A DNA stretch of 64,000 bases from Corynebacterium tapiri (GCF_006334925.1 NZ_VDHJ01000001.1:62001-126000), one strand, 5' to 3'. Positions 43,781 to 54,671 are shown, counted from the first letter of the stretch. Translations and numbers: made by a program. The notes: a model not told the origin generated them from the letters alone.

Positions 43781-44494
43781 TTAAGTGAGAACAGAAGCGA
43801 GAAGGCCCACAAACACCGCGGCGGCGAGCGGGGCGACGATGGGAACCCAGGCATAAGCAAACTGGGCGCTGGACTTGCCCTTGATAGGCAGCAGGAAGGC
43901 GTAGGCCAAACGGGGGCCCAGGTCACGCGCCGGGTTGATGGCATAACCAGTGGGTGAACCGAGGGACATACCGATCGCGACGACAATGATGGCAACGCCG
44001 AAGTAGGTCATCGGGCCGAGCTCTCCGCCCGAGGGGCCAAGCGCGATAAACAGCAACAGGGCGCTGGTGGCGATGAACTCCGTTACCGCGTTCCAGGCGT
44101 TACCAGGGTGAGCGGGAATGGTGAAGAAGTTGCCGCCGAGGTTGCCGTCCCCGTGATCATCGATCGACTGCTTGAACGTCAGGTACGCCAGGACGGCGCC
44201 GATGATCGCTCCCACAAGCTGACCAGCGATGTAGAACGGCACCAAGGACCAGCTCACCCCGCCATTGATAGCCAGCATGAGCGTGACGGCTGGGTTGAGG
44301 TGTCCGCCTGAGGGATCAGCGACGGATGCGCCGATGAACACCGCGAAACCCCAGCCGAAGGCGATGAGCAGCCAACCGGACTCGCGACTTGCCGAGCTGC
44401 GCAGGCTATTAGCCAGGCAGACTCCGTTACCGAAGAGGATGAGGAGGGCTGTGCCCAGAACTTCCCATCCGAATGCAGATGCTCCTGTAATCAT
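43781..44494 (-). CDS. glpF: Glycerol uptake facilitator
   Basis: A 237-residue aquaglyceroporin of the MIP family. The two half-helix motifs are the NPA of GGHLNPAVTL and the NPA of YAINPARDLGPRL; the Asp after the second motif marks a glycerol- rather than water-selective pore. Six helices are evident. Its start is 1 bp from the glpD stop, so translation is coupled. Confidence 0.95.
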   Translation of the reverse strand: MITGASAFGWEVLGTALLILFGNGVCLANSLRSSASRESGWLLIAFGWGFAVFIGASVADPSGGHLNPAVTLMLAINGGVSWSLVPFYIAGQLVGAIIGAVLAYLTFKQSIDDHGDGNLGGNFFTIPAHPGNAWNAVTEFIATSALLLFIALGPSGGELGPMTYFGVAIIVVAIGMSLGSPTGYAINPARDLGPRLAYAFLLPIKGKSSAQFAYAWVPIVAPLAAAVFVGLLASVLT

Positions 44495-44495
44495 G

Positions 44496-46229
44496 TCAGT
44501 TGTCCTGACGCGTATCGACGAAACGGTGCACCGGAGTAATGCCCGCCAGCACCTGGTTGGCCTGCTCGTCGGTGGCTTCGCGCTCGGCAGCGAGCGTAGC
44601 CTTCAGGAAGCCGTCGAAGGCACTGCGCTCGCGCTGCTTATCTTCGTCGCTCCATTCCAGGTGCTCGGCCAGAACGTCGGCCACATATTCCGCCGACTCG
44701 GCACCGCGGTGCGCGTACTCCATGTTCACGCGCAGACGACGAGAGAGAACGTCGTCGATGTGGCGAGCGCCCTCGTGGGTCACCGCGTAATGCACCTCCG
44801 CCTTGAGGTAGTCCTCTGCTCCCGGGACCGGCTCGAGCAGCTCGGGGCGATCCGCGGCTGGCTCCAGAACCTCAAAGATGAGGGAACCGTAGCGATCCAA
44901 AAGGTGGGTGGTCTGTGCCTCGGACAGCTGCAGGCGACGGGCCAGCGCCGGAACCTGGTTGGCCAGTGCGTGGTAGCCGTCGGCACCCAACAGGGGAACC
45001 TGGTCGGTGACGGACTCGGGGACCTCACCAGCGATCTCATCCGCAGCGCGATCCACAGCGTCCTTACCGATCACGCGATACGTCGTGTACTTGCCGCCGG
45101 CCACGGACACCATGCCCGGCAGGACCTTGGCAACTGCGTGGTTGCGCGAGAGGTTGGAGGTCGACTCGGACTTGCCCTCCAGCAATGGGCGCAGGCCCGA
45201 GTACACCCCCACGATGTCATCGCGGGTGATCGTGCGACGCACCTTGGCGTTGACGTGATCGAGGATGTAATCGACGTCCTCGGCGGTGGGAGCCGGGTTC
45301 GCGCGGTTGCCGGTCCAGTCGGTATCCGTCGTGCCAATGATCCAGTGCTCCTTCCACGGGATCACAAACAGCACGGACTTTTCGGTAACGAAGGTCATCG
45401 CGGCATCGGCATCGATGACATCTCGCTTGACGACGATGTGCACACCCTTAGACGCGTGAACATTGAACATGCCCTCGGTGCCGGCGAGCTTTTCCATCTC
45501 GTCGTTCCACACACCGGTGGCGTTGATGACGCAATTGGCGTGTGCGGTGGTGACCTCACCGGTGTCGGTGTCCTTCAGCTCCAGACCGGTGACGCGCTCG
45601 CCGTCCTTGACAAAGCCTGTGACCTGGGTGGAGGTGCGGATCAGGGCTCCATACTGGGCGGCGGTACGCAGAACGGTGAGGGTATGACGGGCATCGTCGA
45701 CAAGCGTGTCGTAGTAGCGCACGCCGCCCACCAACGCGTCTTCCTTGAGCCCCGGGGCCAGCTGCATCATCTTCTTGTGGCTGAGGTGCTTCTGGAACGG
45801 GACAGACTTCGCGCCACCCATGAGGTCATAGAGCGCGAAGCCGCTGGCCATGTACGGGCGCTCCCAGATCCGGTGGGTCAGCGGGAAGATGAACCGGAGC
45901 GGCTTTACCAGGTGCGGAGCCAGATGCGACATAGACAGCTCACGCTCGCGCAGCGACTCTGCCACCAGGGCAAAGTCCAGCATGGCCAGGTAGCGCAGTC
46001 CACCGTGGAACATCTTGGAGGAACGCGAGGAGGTTCCGCCAGCGATATCGCGTGCCTCGACCACGGCGACCTTCAAGCCGCGAGTAGCTGCGTCAAGCGC
46101 AGTACCTGCGCCGACTGAACCTCCACCGATGATGAGGAGGTCAAAATGCTGCGTCCCCAGTTCCTCCCATGCCTTGCGGGCATGATCAGGACTGAGGACG
46201 GGGGAGTGGCCTGTGTGACTCACAATCAT
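44496..46229 (-). CDS. glpD: Aerobic glycerol-3-phosphate dehydrogenase
   Basis: A 577-residue FAD-dependent membrane-associated dehydrogenase that oxidises glycerol-3-phosphate to dihydroxyacetone phosphate and passes electrons to quinone. The FAD loop is IIGGGSVGAGTALDAATRG (about 33-51), GGTSSRSSKMFHGGLRYL follows, and the C-terminal regulatory domain is present. ATG 46229 or GTG 46223 may be the start; the AAGGA upstream is better spaced for the GTG. It heads the glp operon, with a 20-bp inverted repeat 14 bp before it. Confidence 0.95.
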   Translation of the reverse strand: MIVSHTGHSPVLSPDHARKAWEELGTQHFDLLIIGGGSVGAGTALDAATRGLKVAVVEARDIAGGTSSRSSKMFHGGLRYLAMLDFALVAESLRERELSMSHLAPHLVKPLRFIFPLTHRIWERPYMASGFALYDLMGGAKSVPFQKHLSHKKMMQLAPGLKEDALVGGVRYYDTLVDDARHTLTVLRTAAQYGALIRTSTQVTGFVKDGERVTGLELKDTDTGEVTTAHANCVINATGVWNDEMEKLAGTEGMFNVHASKGVHIVVKRDVIDADAAMTFVTEKSVLFVIPWKEHWIIGTTDTDWTGNRANPAPTAEDVDYILDHVNAKVRRTITRDDIVGVYSGLRPLLEGKSESTSNLSRNHAVAKVLPGMVSVAGGKYTTYRVIGKDAVDRAADEIAGEVPESVTDQVPLLGADGYHALANQVPALARRLQLSEAQTTHLLDRYGSLIFEVLEPAADRPELLEPVPGAEDYLKAEVHYAVTHEGARHIDDVLSRRLRVNMEYAHRGAESAEYVADVLAEHLEWSDEDKQRERSAFDGFLKATLAAEREATDEQANQVLAGITPVHRFVDTRQDN

Positions 46230-46243
46230 TCCTTAACGTCGAG

Positions 46244-46263
46244 ATGTGTTGTGAGGCACACAT
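46244..46263. promoter_or_regulatory. Inverted repeat ATGTGT-N8-ACACAT upstream of glpD
   Basis: Perfect 6-bp arms (46244-46249, 46258-46263) directly before glpD. It is a candidate operator for the glycerol operon. It resembles CRP-family sites but does not match the GlxR spacing TGTGA-N6-TCACA, so the regulator is open. Confidence 0.45.
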
Positions 46264-46304
46264 TAGCCCAGATGTGACCCGGGCGAAAGGGTCGAAAGTC
46301 TCCT

Positions 46305-47282
46305 TTACGCCTGTCCCTCGAACAGGGTGGTAACGGAGCCGTTTTCGAAGATCTCCTTGATCGTGCGTGCCAGCAGCGGAGCAATCGACAGCACGGTCAG
46401 GTTGTCCCAGCCTTCGGTCGACTGGGGCAAGGTGTTGGTGGTGATGACCTCTTCAGCGCCACACTGCGACAGGCGCTCGCGGGCCGGATCGGAGAACACA
46501 CCGTGCGTACAAGCAATGACCACGTCGCCGGCACCGGCCTCCTTGAGCACGCGCACAGCACCAGCAATGGTTCCGCCGGTATCGATCATGTCGTCGAGCA
46601 GCACACAGTTCTTGCCCTTGACGTCACCAACCACACGGTTAGCGGTGACCTTGTTGGCCTCGTCCACGCTGCGGGTCTTGTGCACGAAGGCAAGCGGAGC
46701 GTCGCCCAGGATGTTGGCCCACTTCTCTGCGACCTTCACGCGGCCAGCGTCCGGGGAGACCACCACGAGGTCGTCCAGGCTGTACTTGGACTTGATGTAG
46801 TCGGTCAGAATCGGCATGGCGTGCATGTGGTCGACTGGGCCGTCGAAGAAGCCCTGGATCTGGTCGGTGTGCAGGTCCACCGAGACGATGCGGTCCGCAC
46901 CGGCGGCGGTCAACAGGTCCGCAATCAGGCGGGCAGAAATCGGCTCGCGACCACGGTGCTTCTTATCCTGGCGAGCGTAGGGGTAGAACGGCAGGATCGC
47001 GGTAATGCGCTTTGCCGAACCGCGCTTGAGAGCGTCGATCATGATGAGCTGTTCCATGATCCACTTGTTCAGCGGCTGCGTGTGTGCCTGGAGAACGAAG
47101 CAGTCAGCGCCACGCACGGACTCTTCGAAACGGACGAAGATCTCGCCGTTAGCGAAGTCGCGTGCGGACATGGGGGTGAGATCGACGCCGAGCTCGCGGG
47201 CGACTTCCTCGCCGAGCTCCGGGTGAGCCCGCCCGCTAAAGAGCATCATGTTCTTGTGGCTCTCAGTCCACTGTCCAGTCAT
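46305..47282 (-). CDS. prs: Ribose-phosphate pyrophosphokinase
   Basis: A 325-residue PRPP synthase making phosphoribosyl pyrophosphate for nucleotides, His, Trp and the arabinan precursor of the cell wall. The ATP region has RFEESVRGADCFVLQ and RQDKKHRGREPISARL, and the PRPP loop is LLDDMIDTGGTIAGA. It starts 5 bp after glmU, a conserved actinobacterial pair. Confidence 0.96.
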   Translation of the reverse strand: MTGQWTESHKNMMLFSGRAHPELGEEVARELGVDLTPMSARDFANGEIFVRFEESVRGADCFVLQAHTQPLNKWIMEQLIMIDALKRGSAKRITAILPFYPYARQDKKHRGREPISARLIADLLTAAGADRIVSVDLHTDQIQGFFDGPVDHMHAMPILTDYIKSKYSLDDLVVVSPDAGRVKVAEKWANILGDAPLAFVHKTRSVDEANKVTANRVVGDVKGKNCVLLDDMIDTGGTIAGAVRVLKEAGAGDVVIACTHGVFSDPARERLSQCGAEEVITTNTLPQSTEGWDNLTVLSIAPLLARTIKEIFENGSVTTLFEGQA

Positions 47283-47287
47283 GGGTG

Positions 47288-48736
47288 TTAGTTCCCTTCG
47301 TTCTCGCGTGCACGTTTGGCAGCTTCAGCGGCCGGAGAACCCGGTCGCTTCTTTTCGACCCATCCTTCGATGACTCGTTGGCGTCCCTCCTTGATGGCAA
47401 GCGCACCGGCAGGGACGTCGTCGAGCACAACTGTACCGGCACCGGTGTAGGCGCCGTCACCAACGGTGACGGGAGCGACAAACATCGTGTCGGATCCGGT
47501 GCGCACGTGCGAACCAATTGTGGTGTGGTGCTTATTCACTCCGTCGTAGTTCACAAAGACGCTGGAGGCGCCGATGTTGGACTCCTCGCCCACGGTGGCA
47601 TCGCCAATGTAAGTCAGGTGCGGCACCTTGGAGCCGTCGCCAATAGTGGCATTCTTGGACTCTACGAATCCGCCGAGTTTGCCACGGGCGCCCAAATGGG
47701 TGCCCGGGCGCAGGTAGGTGAACGGACCCACGCTGGCCTGTGCACCGATAGTGGAGTCATCAGCCTGAGTGCGGATCACGCTTGCGCCTTCGCCCACAGT
47801 CACATTGGTCAGGGTGGTGTCCGGGCCAATGATTGCCCCGTCCTCAATGACAGTCTCGCCCCAGAGCTGAGTGCCTGGGTAGATAGTGACGTCCTGACCG
47901 ATGCGCACATCGACACCGATCCAGGTGGAGTCCGGATCGACGATAGTGGCGCCTCCGAGCATGGCGGCCTCAACGAGGCGACGGTTGAGCTGCTTGCCAG
48001 CCTCGGCAAGTTGCACGCGGTTATTCACTCCCGCCAGTTCTTCCGGGTTCGCCGTGATGTGTGCCCGGACGGGCAGGCCTTCCGAACGGGCAATGCCCAG
48101 CACGTCGGTGAGGTACAGCTCGCCCTGAGCGTTGTCGGTGTCAAGCTTGGTCAATGCTGAGCGCAAGACGTCCGCGTCGAAAGCGAACACGCCCGAGTTG
48201 ACCTCGCGGATTGCGCGCTCGGCATCAGAGGCGTCCTTTTGCTCGACGATGGCAGTGACCTCGCCGGACTCATTGCGCACGATGCGCCCGTAACCGGTGG
48301 GATCCTCCAGAGTCATCGTGAGCACGGTGACCGCAGAACTGTCACTGGTGTGGGAGGCGATCAGTGCCTGCAACGTTTCGGGACGAATCAGTGGGGAGTC
48401 GCCGTTTGTCACCACGACCGTTCCCTGAAAGTCCCCCAGCGGAGCCAGTCCATGGGCGACCGCGTCACCGGTTCCGTTCTGCTGCTCCTGAACCGCAACA
48501 TGAACCTGTGAGCTCAACGCTTGGGAGACCTGCTCGACCTCGGGAATGACCTGGTCGCGCTGGTGGCCAACGACGGCAACGATGTGCTCGGGCGCAGCGC
48601 CATCAGCGGCGTGTAGGGCGTGGGCGAGCATGGTGCGCCCACCGACCGAGTGCAGAGTCTTTTGTTTCGCAGACTTCATGCGTGTGCCAGCACCTGCTGC
48701 GAGAACAACAATCGCGCAGGGATTCTCGGATGTCAC
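47288..48736 (-). CDS. glmU: Bifunctional UDP-GlcNAc pyrophosphorylase/GlcN-1-P acetyltransferase
   Basis: A 482-residue two-domain enzyme giving UDP-GlcNAc for peptidoglycan. The uridyltransferase domain starts with [13 protein letters not shown] and has [11 protein letters not shown] and VTNGDSPLI; the left-handed beta-helix with hexapeptide repeats runs from about 250. [12 protein letters not shown] holds the acetyl-transfer His region. The start is GTG 48736 (GGAGGAG 10 nt upstream). It is followed by prs. Confidence 0.95.
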   Translation of the reverse strand: MTSENPCAIVVLAAGAGTRMKSAKQKTLHSVGGRTMLAHALHAADGAAPEHIVAVVGHQRDQVIPEVEQVSQALSSQVHVAVQEQQNGTGDAVAHGLAPLGDFQGTVVVTNGDSPLIRPETLQALIASHTSDSSAVTVLTMTLEDPTGYGRIVRNESGEVTAIVEQKDASDAERAIREVNSGVFAFDADVLRSALTKLDTDNAQGELYLTDVLGIARSEGLPVRAHITANPEELAGVNNRVQLAEAGKQLNRRLVEAAMLGGATIVDPDSTWIGVDVRIGQDVTIYPGTQLWGETVIEDGAIIGPDTTLTNVTVGEGASVIRTQADDSTIGAQASVGPFTYLRPGTHLGARGKLGGFVESKNATIGDGSKVPHLTYIGDATVGEESNIGASSVFVNYDGVNKHHTTIGSHVRTGSDTMFVAPVTVGDGAYTGAGTVVLDDVPAGALAIKEGRQRVIEGWVEKKRPGSPAAEAAKRARENEGN

Positions 48737-48791
48737 GAGATGGATTCTCCTCCACTTGTGGATCAATGATCTCGCACAAGCATAACGCCGC

Positions 48792-49994
48792 CTAGTTACG
48801 CGCGAGGGAAGCCGCACGTACGACCCCAGCAATCCCCACGAGTGCGAGAAACGCCAGCGCGACGCTCGCACCCACCTGAGCCAGCAGGGCGGAGATGAAA
48901 CCAGCGACCAGGAGAAAAACTCCCATAAGGGTGTTGGCGGCCCCCGTGTACAGGGTGCGGGTATCACCCTCGGCCAGATTGACCGCGTAGGTCTTGCGCG
49001 CCACCCGGATCGCTGTGTGCGCTAGCTGAACCACAAAGAACCCGGCAGGAAGCGCCCAGGTGGCTGCCTTGTCAGGGGAGTAGTGGGCGCTAGCGATGAC
49101 TGCCATGATCACCAAGCTGGAGATCCCCGCCGACCACGCCATGACAGAACTCGAGGACGCATCGGACAGCCGACCGGCGACCGGCCCGCCGATCAGCGCT
49201 GCTAAGGCCGAAGCGACGACGAAGAGCCCCAGGCTGCGCAGATCATGGCCTATTTCCTGGGATAGCACCACGATGAACGTCGTGGATAGCGCGGAGACCA
49301 ACATCAGGGAGCGGACAATCACGAAGTCCCGAAACAGCTTGTCGCTGCGCAAAAGTGACCACGGGGACGTCCACGGGCGAGCCCCGCGCTGCGCTTCATC
49401 TGTGGGTTCGATAATCGCAGAGAACACCATGGCGGCCAGGACAAAGACAACCGCTCCGACACCCAGCAGAAGAGTGAGCGACCAGGTAGGCAAGGCGTCC
49501 TCGTAAAGCGTGAGGATCACACCGGCGACCAGCGCCGCTGAACCTGCAAGAGCAGTTGCTCGCCCGGTGATGCGCCCCCGAATGCGCTTGCTTACGGTGC
49601 GTCCCTGCACGTCCTTGGCGGCGATAGAACACAGGGACCGAAAACCCGCCAGCACGCTGAGCGCAGCGATGACCGAGACGGCGAGCAAAAGACCGTCGAA
49701 AAGCGCCGCCGACAACGCGATAGCCGCCGCGGAGACCGCCTGGCCTAGAGCGCCGGCTATCCATACGCGTGAGCGCAGCTTGTGGGAGGTTACCCATCCG
49801 GTCAACCACGCCTGCGGCAGCATGGAGCCCGCCTCGCGTACCGGCACCAGGAGGGCGAGGGCGGCATGGGGAGCGCCCGCTGAACTCAACAGCCAAGGCA
49901 GAATTGTCTTGGGATTAATTAGTTGATCCGCAAGGCCTTGCAGTCCTTGGGCCGCGATGAAGCGGCGGGCATTGCGCTGTTCTAACTCCGACAC
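48792..49994 (-). CDS. MFS transporter of unknown substrate
   Basis: A 400-residue, 12-helix MFS protein with the loop [16 protein letters not shown] but otherwise weak family motifs. It lies between tRNA-Gln and glmU on the same strand. The start is GTG 49994 ([11 protein letters not shown]); the open frame continues through the tRNA, so upstream starts are excluded. The gap to glmU is 55 bp. Function cannot be assigned. Confidence 0.75.
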   Translation of the reverse strand: MSELEQRNARRFIAAQGLQGLADQLINPKTILPWLLSSAGAPHAALALLVPVREAGSMLPQAWLTGWVTSHKLRSRVWIAGALGQAVSAAAIALSAALFDGLLLAVSVIAALSVLAGFRSLCSIAAKDVQGRTVSKRIRGRITGRATALAGSAALVAGVILTLYEDALPTWSLTLLLGVGAVVFVLAAMVFSAIIEPTDEAQRGARPWTSPWSLLRSDKLFRDFVIVRSLMLVSALSTTFIVVLSQEIGHDLRSLGLFVVASALAALIGGPVAGRLSDASSSSVMAWSAGISSLVIMAVIASAHYSPDKAATWALPAGFFVVQLAHTAIRVARKTYAVNLAEGDTRTLYTGAANTLMGVFLLVAGFISALLAQVGASVALAFLALVGIAGVVRAASLARN

Positions 49995-50022
49995 TTCCGA
50001 CAGTGTACGGGGACATAAAAAG

Positions 50023-50094
50023 CTTCCCCACCAGGACTCGAACCTAGAATGACGGTACCAAAAACCGTAGTGTTGCCGATTACACCATGGGGAA
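50023..50094 (-). tRNA. tRNA-Gln (anticodon TTG)
   Basis: A 72-nt cloverleaf on the minus strand: acceptor TTCCCCA/TGGGGAA, anticodon stem ACGGT/ACCGT with loop TTTTGGT (anticodon TTG), and T-arm CTAGG-TTCGAGT-CCTGG. CCA is not encoded. Confidence 0.93.
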
Positions 50095-50129
50095 CTGACT
50101 CGACAGTCTATCGCATTGTGTGCCCTGGC

Positions 50130-50135
50130 TACTCT
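50130..50135 (+). promoter_or_regulatory. -10 box of the TetR-mfd unit
   Basis: TACTCT ends 7 nt before the TetR ATG at 50143, giving a probable leaderless mRNA. Confidence 0.45.
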
Positions 50136-50142
50136 AAGGGGT

Positions 50143-50766
50143 ATGGCACGACAGAGGATGAGCGGGAAAGAACGCCGAGAGCAGCTCATAAGCATCGGGC
50201 GTTCTGTCTTTGCCGAACGCGGTTTTGCCGGTGCGAGCGTGGAAGAAGTCGCAGCCCGCGCAGGGGTGTCCAAGCCGGTGGTCTATGAACACTTCGGCGG
50301 GAAGGAGGGTTTGTACGCCGTCGTCGTCGATAGGGAGATGCAAGCGCTGGAGTCCGTGATCACGGATTCGCTTGGCGACGGTCGATGGCGCGAACGCATC
50401 GAACGAGCCGTCGTCGCACTGCTGACCTATGTCGAAGAAGAAACCGACGGGTTCATCATCCTCGTGCGCGATCAGGCACCGGGGGAGTCGCGCAGCTATG
50501 CCACCTTCCTCAACATGGCGGTGGGCCAGGTCGCACACATCCTGGGCAAGGCCTTCGAACACCGCGGGTTCGCGCCGGAGTTGGCGGTTCTCTATGGTCA
50601 AGCGTTGGTCGGGGCGATCTCCATGACGTCCCAGTGGTGGCTCGACGACCGAACCATGGATAAGCACGCCGTGGCGGCCCACATTGTCAATCTGTGCTGG
50701 AACGGCCTGTCTGGAATGGAAAGTACCCCCAAGCTGCGGCGCTTTGCCGAGGAAGAGGAAAACTAG
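50143..50766 (+). CDS. TetR family regulator upstream of mfd
   Basis: A 207-residue TetR protein. The DNA-binding part covers about 5-55 (ERREQLISIGRSVFAERGF, then VEEVAARAGVSKPVVYEHFGGKEGLYA by position). The C-terminal domain is the effector pocket. It overlaps the mfd GTG by one base (TAGTG), and the TetR-mfd-mazG-eno order is shared with mycobacteria (Rv1019-Rv1023). Role unknown; control of mfd or of its own operon is possible. Confidence 0.88.
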   Translation: MARQRMSGKERREQLISIGRSVFAERGFAGASVEEVAARAGVSKPVVYEHFGGKEGLYAVVVDREMQALESVITDSLGDGRWRERIERAVVALLTYVEEETDGFIILVRDQAPGESRSYATFLNMAVGQVAHILGKAFEHRGFAPELAVLYGQALVGAISMTSQWWLDDRTMDKHAVAAHIVNLCWNGLSGMESTPKLRRFAEEEEN

Positions 50767-53700
50767 TGGCGCGTGACATGCTCGCCGGACTCCTAAGCAC
50801 CATTGCCAGCGACCCTGCGATGAAGGGGCTGGTTACTCACGTCGGAAGCGATCGCCTCAACGTGACGTGCATCGACGAGGCGCGTCCCTGGGCTATCGGA
50901 GTGCTTGCGCAGCGCGCACCGCTGCTGGTGGTGACCGCAAATTCGCGCGAAGCAGAAGACCTCGTGGCACAGCTGGCACCCATGCTGGGGGAGTCGCGTG
51001 TGGCCCACTTCCCGGCCTGGGAGACGCTGCCGCACGAGCGCTTGTCGCCGGGCGCGGACGTGGTGGGCCGACGCGCCCAGGTGCTGCACAACTTCGGCGA
51101 CTATTCAGTCGTGGTCACCTCTGCTCGCGGGCTGTCGCAGCCAGTCCTGGCGGAAGTCGAGGGCAGAAAACCCATCGTTCTGGCCGAAGGCGAGGAGCAT
51201 GACCTGGGTGAGCTCACGCGTGAGCTAACGTTTCGGGCCTACTCGCATGTGGACATGGTGGCTAAGCGCGGCGAGTTCGCGGTGCGAGGCGGCATCCTGG
51301 ACATCTTTCCCACTACGGAATCCAACCCGATGCGTGTGGAGTTCTTCGGCGACGAAATTACCGAGATCCGCCAGTTTGCAGTCGCTGACCAGCGCGCCTT
51401 CCCCGACATCGTGACTGAAGCCGTCTCAGTGTATCCGGCGCGCGAGCTGCCTATCACCGAGGCGATTGCGCACCGTGCGCGCGAACTAGCCGTCACCTAT
51501 TCCGGCAATGCTGCGCTGGCCGAGCTGCTGAACAAGGTCGGCCAACAGATCCCCGCCGATGGGATGGAGGCGTTGATGCCCGTCCTCGCCGACGGGGAAC
51601 TGGTGGGGTTGGATACTTTCCTTCCCACAGGCGGCCACCTCATCCTCTGCGATCCGGAAAAGATCCGACGGCGCATCGAGGATTTGCAGGCAACCGATGC
51701 TGAGTTCCTCGCGGCCGGTTGGGAAGCCGCCGCAATGGGCGCCGAAGGCCCGCTGGCAGTCGAGGGACTCGACCTGAGCCCCAGCAGCTTCCGCTCCTTT
51801 GAGTCCTTCGAGGTGGCCAAACGCCCCGTGTGGAGCCTGGCCGCCCCCGGCATGCTCGGCGAAGATGCGCTGCCGCTGGAATATGAGGCCGGGCCCGCCC
51901 CGCGTGGTGATCTCAAGGCCATCGGGGTGATGATGAACACCCTGAAAATGCACATCGCGGATGGCGGAAAGGCCGCCTACATCGCGCCCACGTCCGCTGC
52001 CATCAAACGGATGACGGAGCGGTTCCGTGAGGCCGGAATTCCCGCGCACGTCGCGAGCCCCGGGTGGGAGCCCAGCCCCGGCGAGATGACGCTGTATCAG
52101 GCGCTCAGCCACGCTGGGGTGGCCATGCCGCGCCTGCCGCTGGTGGTGGTCACCGAGACTGCCTTGACCGGCAACAGGGTGGGAGACATCGCTGGCGCTA
52201 AACGACGCCCCGCCAAGCGGCGCACCAAAGTCGACCCACTCGCACTCAAGACCGGGGACTTTGTGGTGCACGAGACTCACGGCATCGGCAAGTTCATCAA
52301 GATGGCCGAACGCACCATCCACGCCGGCGATGAAACCTCGCGCCGGGAATACGTTGTGCTGGAATACGCGGCGTCGAAACGCGGGCAGCCGGCCGACCAG
52401 CTCTGGGTCCCCATGGAGTCCCTGGACCTGCTGAGCAAGTACACAGGCGGCGAGTCCCCGACCCTATCCAAGATGGGTGGCTCTGACTGGAAGAACACCA
52501 AGAAGAAGGCTCGCGCGGCCGTACGCGAGATTGCCGGCGAGCTGGTCGAGCTCTACGCCAAGCGCCAGTCCGCCCCAGGCCACGCCTTCGCCCCGGATTC
52601 ACCGTGGCAGCACGAGATGGAAGAGAACTTCCCTTTCGTCGAGACCGAAGATCAGATGAACGCCATCGAGGCCGTTAAGGCCGACATGGAGGCCAACGTT
52701 CCCATGGACCGGGTGATCGTCGGCGATGTGGGATACGGCAAGACCGAGGTGGCTGTGCGCGCGGCGTTCAAGGCCGTGCAGGACGGAACGCAGGTGGCCG
52801 TCCTCGTGCCGACCACCCTGCTCGCCCAGCAGCACTTTAAGACCTTCAGTCAGCGCATGGACGGCTTCGGCGTTGAGATTCGTGAGCTGTCACGATTCAC
52901 CTCCGCTTCTGAGTCCAAGGCCATTCTCTCTGGGCTTGCCGACGGCTCCGTGGACATCGTGGTGGGCACACACCGCCTCTTGCAGACCGGTGTGGCCTGG
53001 AAAAACCTCGGGCTGATCATCGTCGACGAGGAACAACGCTTCGGCGTTGAGCACAAGGAACACATCAAGGCGCTCAAGGCGGCCGTCGACGTGCTCACCA
53101 TGTCTGCGACCCCGATCCCGCGAACCCTGGAGATGTCCATGTCCGGGATTCGGGAGATGACCACCATGCTCACACCTCCCGAGGATCGCCACCCCGTGCT
53201 CACCTACGTGGGAGCCTATGAGGAAAAGCAGGTAGCCGCCGCGATCCGGCGTGAGCTGCTGCGCGACGGTCAGGTCTTCTACGTGCACAACAAGGTCGCC
53301 GACATCGATAAGATTGCCCGGAATCTGCGCGCCCTCGTGCCAGAGGCTCGCGTTGTTGTTGCCCACGGGCAGATGGGCGAGGAGCAACTCGAGCGCACCG
53401 TGCAAGGATTCTGGGATCGCGAATACGACGTTCTGGTGTGCACCACCATCGTCGAGACCGGCCTGGACATCGCCAACGCCAACACCCTCATCGTCGATAG
53501 CGCTCACCACATGGGACTCAGCCAGCTACACCAGCTGCGCGGGCGCGTGGGCCGTTCTCGGGAACGTGGGTACGCCTACTTCCTGTACCCCAAGGGAGTC
53601 ACCCTCACTGAGAACTCCTATGACCGCTTGGCCACTATCGCCCAAAACAACGACCTGGGTGCAGGCATGGCCGTGGCGATGAAAGACCTAGAAATGCGCG

Positions 53701-54392
53701 GCGCCGGCAACGTGCTGGGTGCTCAGCAGTCCGGACACATTGCCGGAGTCGGCTTCGACCTGTACGTGCGGCTGGTCGGGGAAGCCGTGGAAACCTACAA
53801 AGCATTGGCCAAGGGCGAGACCCCCGTAGTCACCGACTCCGCGCCCAAGGAAATCCGCATCGACTTGCCTGTCGACGCCCACATTCCCGAGTCCTACATC
53901 AACTCCGAACGCCTGCGCCTGGAGATCTACCGCAAGATCGCCTCTGCCTCGGCTGAAAAGGATCTGCAAGCGGTCGTCGAGGAGATGACCGACCGCTACG
54001 GCCCCGTGCCCGAACCCGTACAACGCCTGCTTTCCGTCGCCCGGCTCCGCTTCGTCGCCAGGGCCGCCGGTGTGGGAAACATCCAAGTACAAGGCACCCG
54101 CATCAAGCTCAACCCCGTTGAGCTACCCGATTCCAAGCAAGTCCGCCTCAAACGACTCGCGCCCGGTGCCACATACCGTGCCGCTGCACAAGCCGTCAAC
54201 GTGCCGTTCCCACGCGAGGGGCGAGGCGCGGGAGCTCCCACGCTTCGCGACGACGCTCTGCTCCAATGGATTGCCAACTTCCTCGCTGATCTCTTCGACG
54301 TCGACCGCGTAACCATTTCCCCAGAGCACGCCTCGGAACAGGTATTCTCGGTGCGCGAAAAACCCCGACGAAAGGAAACACGACGACGATGA
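50766..54392 (+). CDS. mfd: Transcription-repair coupling factor
   Basis: A 1208-residue ATP-dependent translocase that removes RNA polymerase stalled at DNA lesions and recruits UvrA. The UvrB-like N-terminal module, the RNAP-interaction domain ([35 protein letters not shown]) and RecG-like motor with [15 protein letters not shown]alker [13 protein letters not shown] (motif II) and [18 protein letters not shown] are all present. The TRCF C-terminal domain follows. Start is GTG 50766, overlapping the TetR stop; its end overlaps the next small gene (ATGA). Confidence 0.96.
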   Translation: MARDMLAGLLSTIASDPAMKGLVTHVGSDRLNVTCIDEARPWAIGVLAQRAPLLVVTANSREAEDLVAQLAPMLGESRVAHFPAWETLPHERLSPGADVVGRRAQVLHNFGDYSVVVTSARGLSQPVLAEVEGRKPIVLAEGEEHDLGELTRELTFRAYSHVDMVAKRGEFAVRGGILDIFPTTESNPMRVEFFGDEITEIRQFAVADQRAFPDIVTEAVSVYPARELPITEAIAHRARELAVTYSGNAALAELLNKVGQQIPADGMEALMPVLADGELVGLDTFLPTGGHLILCDPEKIRRRIEDLQATDAEFLAAGWEAAAMGAEGPLAVEGLDLSPSSFRSFESFEVAKRPVWSLAAPGMLGEDALPLEYEAGPAPRGDLKAIGVMMNTLKMHIADGGKAAYIAPTSAAIKRMTERFREAGIPAHVASPGWEPSPGEMTLYQALSHAGVAMPRLPLVVVTETALTGNRVGDIAGAKRRPAKRRTKVDPLALKTGDFVVHETHGIGKFIKMAERTIHAGDETSRREYVVLEYAASKRGQPADQLWVPMESLDLLSKYTGGESPTLSKMGGSDWKNTKKKARAAVREIAGELVELYAKRQSAPGHAFAPDSPWQHEMEENFPFVETEDQMNAIEAVKADMEANVPMDRVIVGDVGYGKTEVAVRAAFKAVQDGTQVAVLVPTTLLAQQHFKTFSQRMDGFGVEIRELSRFTSASESKAILSGLADGSVDIVVGTHRLLQTGVAWKNLGLIIVDEEQRFGVEHKEHIKALKAAVDVLTMSATPIPRTLEMSMSGIREMTTMLTPPEDRHPVLTYVGAYEEKQVAAAIRRELLRDGQVFYVHNKVADIDKIARNLRALVPEARVVVAHGQMGEEQLERTVQGFWDREYDVLVCTTIVETGLDIANANTLIVDSAHHMGLSQLHQLRGRVGRSRERGYAYFLYPKGVTLTENSYDRLATIAQNNDLGAGMAVAMKDLEMRGAGNVLGAQQSGHIAGVGFDLYVRLVGEAVETYKALAKGETPVVTDSAPKEIRIDLPVDAHIPESYINSERLRLEIYRKIASASAEKDLQAVVEEMTDRYGPVPEPVQRLLSVARLRFVARAAGVGNIQVQGTRIKLNPVELPDSKQVRLKRLAPGATYRAAAQAVNVPFPREGRGAGAPTLRDDALLQWIANFLADLFDVDRVTISPEHASEQVFSVREKPRRKETRRR

Positions 54393-54577
54393 ACATCGTG
54401 ACCAAACTTGTGCAGACCATCTCCCGTACCCTCAACGACCCCAAGAACGCTGAGCGTGCCAGCGGAGCCGTCGACAAGATCGGCGACGAAGCCAAAAAGC
54501 GGCTCGGACCCGACCGCGCCGAGCAGGTGGACAAGGTTACCGGGGCCGTCAAGGATCAGCTGAACAAGCGTCGCTAG
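54389..54577 (+). CDS. Small helical protein coupled to mfd
   Basis: A 62-residue, charged, probably all-helical protein (NDPKNAERASGAVDKIGDEA, RAEQVDKVTGAVKDQL) with no cysteine and no membrane segment. The ATG overlaps the mfd stop (ATGA), which argues that it is real and translated with mfd. It resembles small actinobacterial antitoxin-like proteins such as the Rv0909 type, but without a toxin gene beside it this is only a guess. A terminator follows 8 bp later. Confidence 0.65.
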   Translation: MNIVTKLVQTISRTLNDPKNAERASGAVDKIGDEAKKRLGPDRAEQVDKVTGAVKDQLNKRR

Positions 54578-54585
54578 ATCTAGCT

Positions 54586-54629
54586 GGGGCTGTGGAAAAG
54601 ATCTCCGGGGGAGACAAATCCACAGCCCC
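54586..54629 (+). terminator. Terminator after the mfd unit
   Basis: The perfect 11-bp arms GGGGCTGTGGA (54586-54596) and TCCACAGCCCC (54619-54629) have an inner CTCC-GGG-GGAG hairpin. It is followed by TTCCTCGTT. It separates mfd from the HNH nuclease gene. Confidence 0.8.
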
Positions 54630-54657
54630 TTCCTCGTTGGGTGGGGTGGTGGCTTTT

Positions 54658-54663
54658 TAGCGT
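54658..54663 (+). promoter_or_regulatory. -10 box of the DUF222/HNH gene
   Basis: TAGCGT ends 8 nt before ATG 54672. No Shine-Dalgarno is present. Confidence 0.35.
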
Positions 54664-54671
54664 GAGTGGCC

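Noticed and set aside
46205..46225. GlxR site at the glpD start
   Set aside because: TGTGTGACTCACA has the wrong spacing for TGTGA-N6-TCACA and lies in the coding start.
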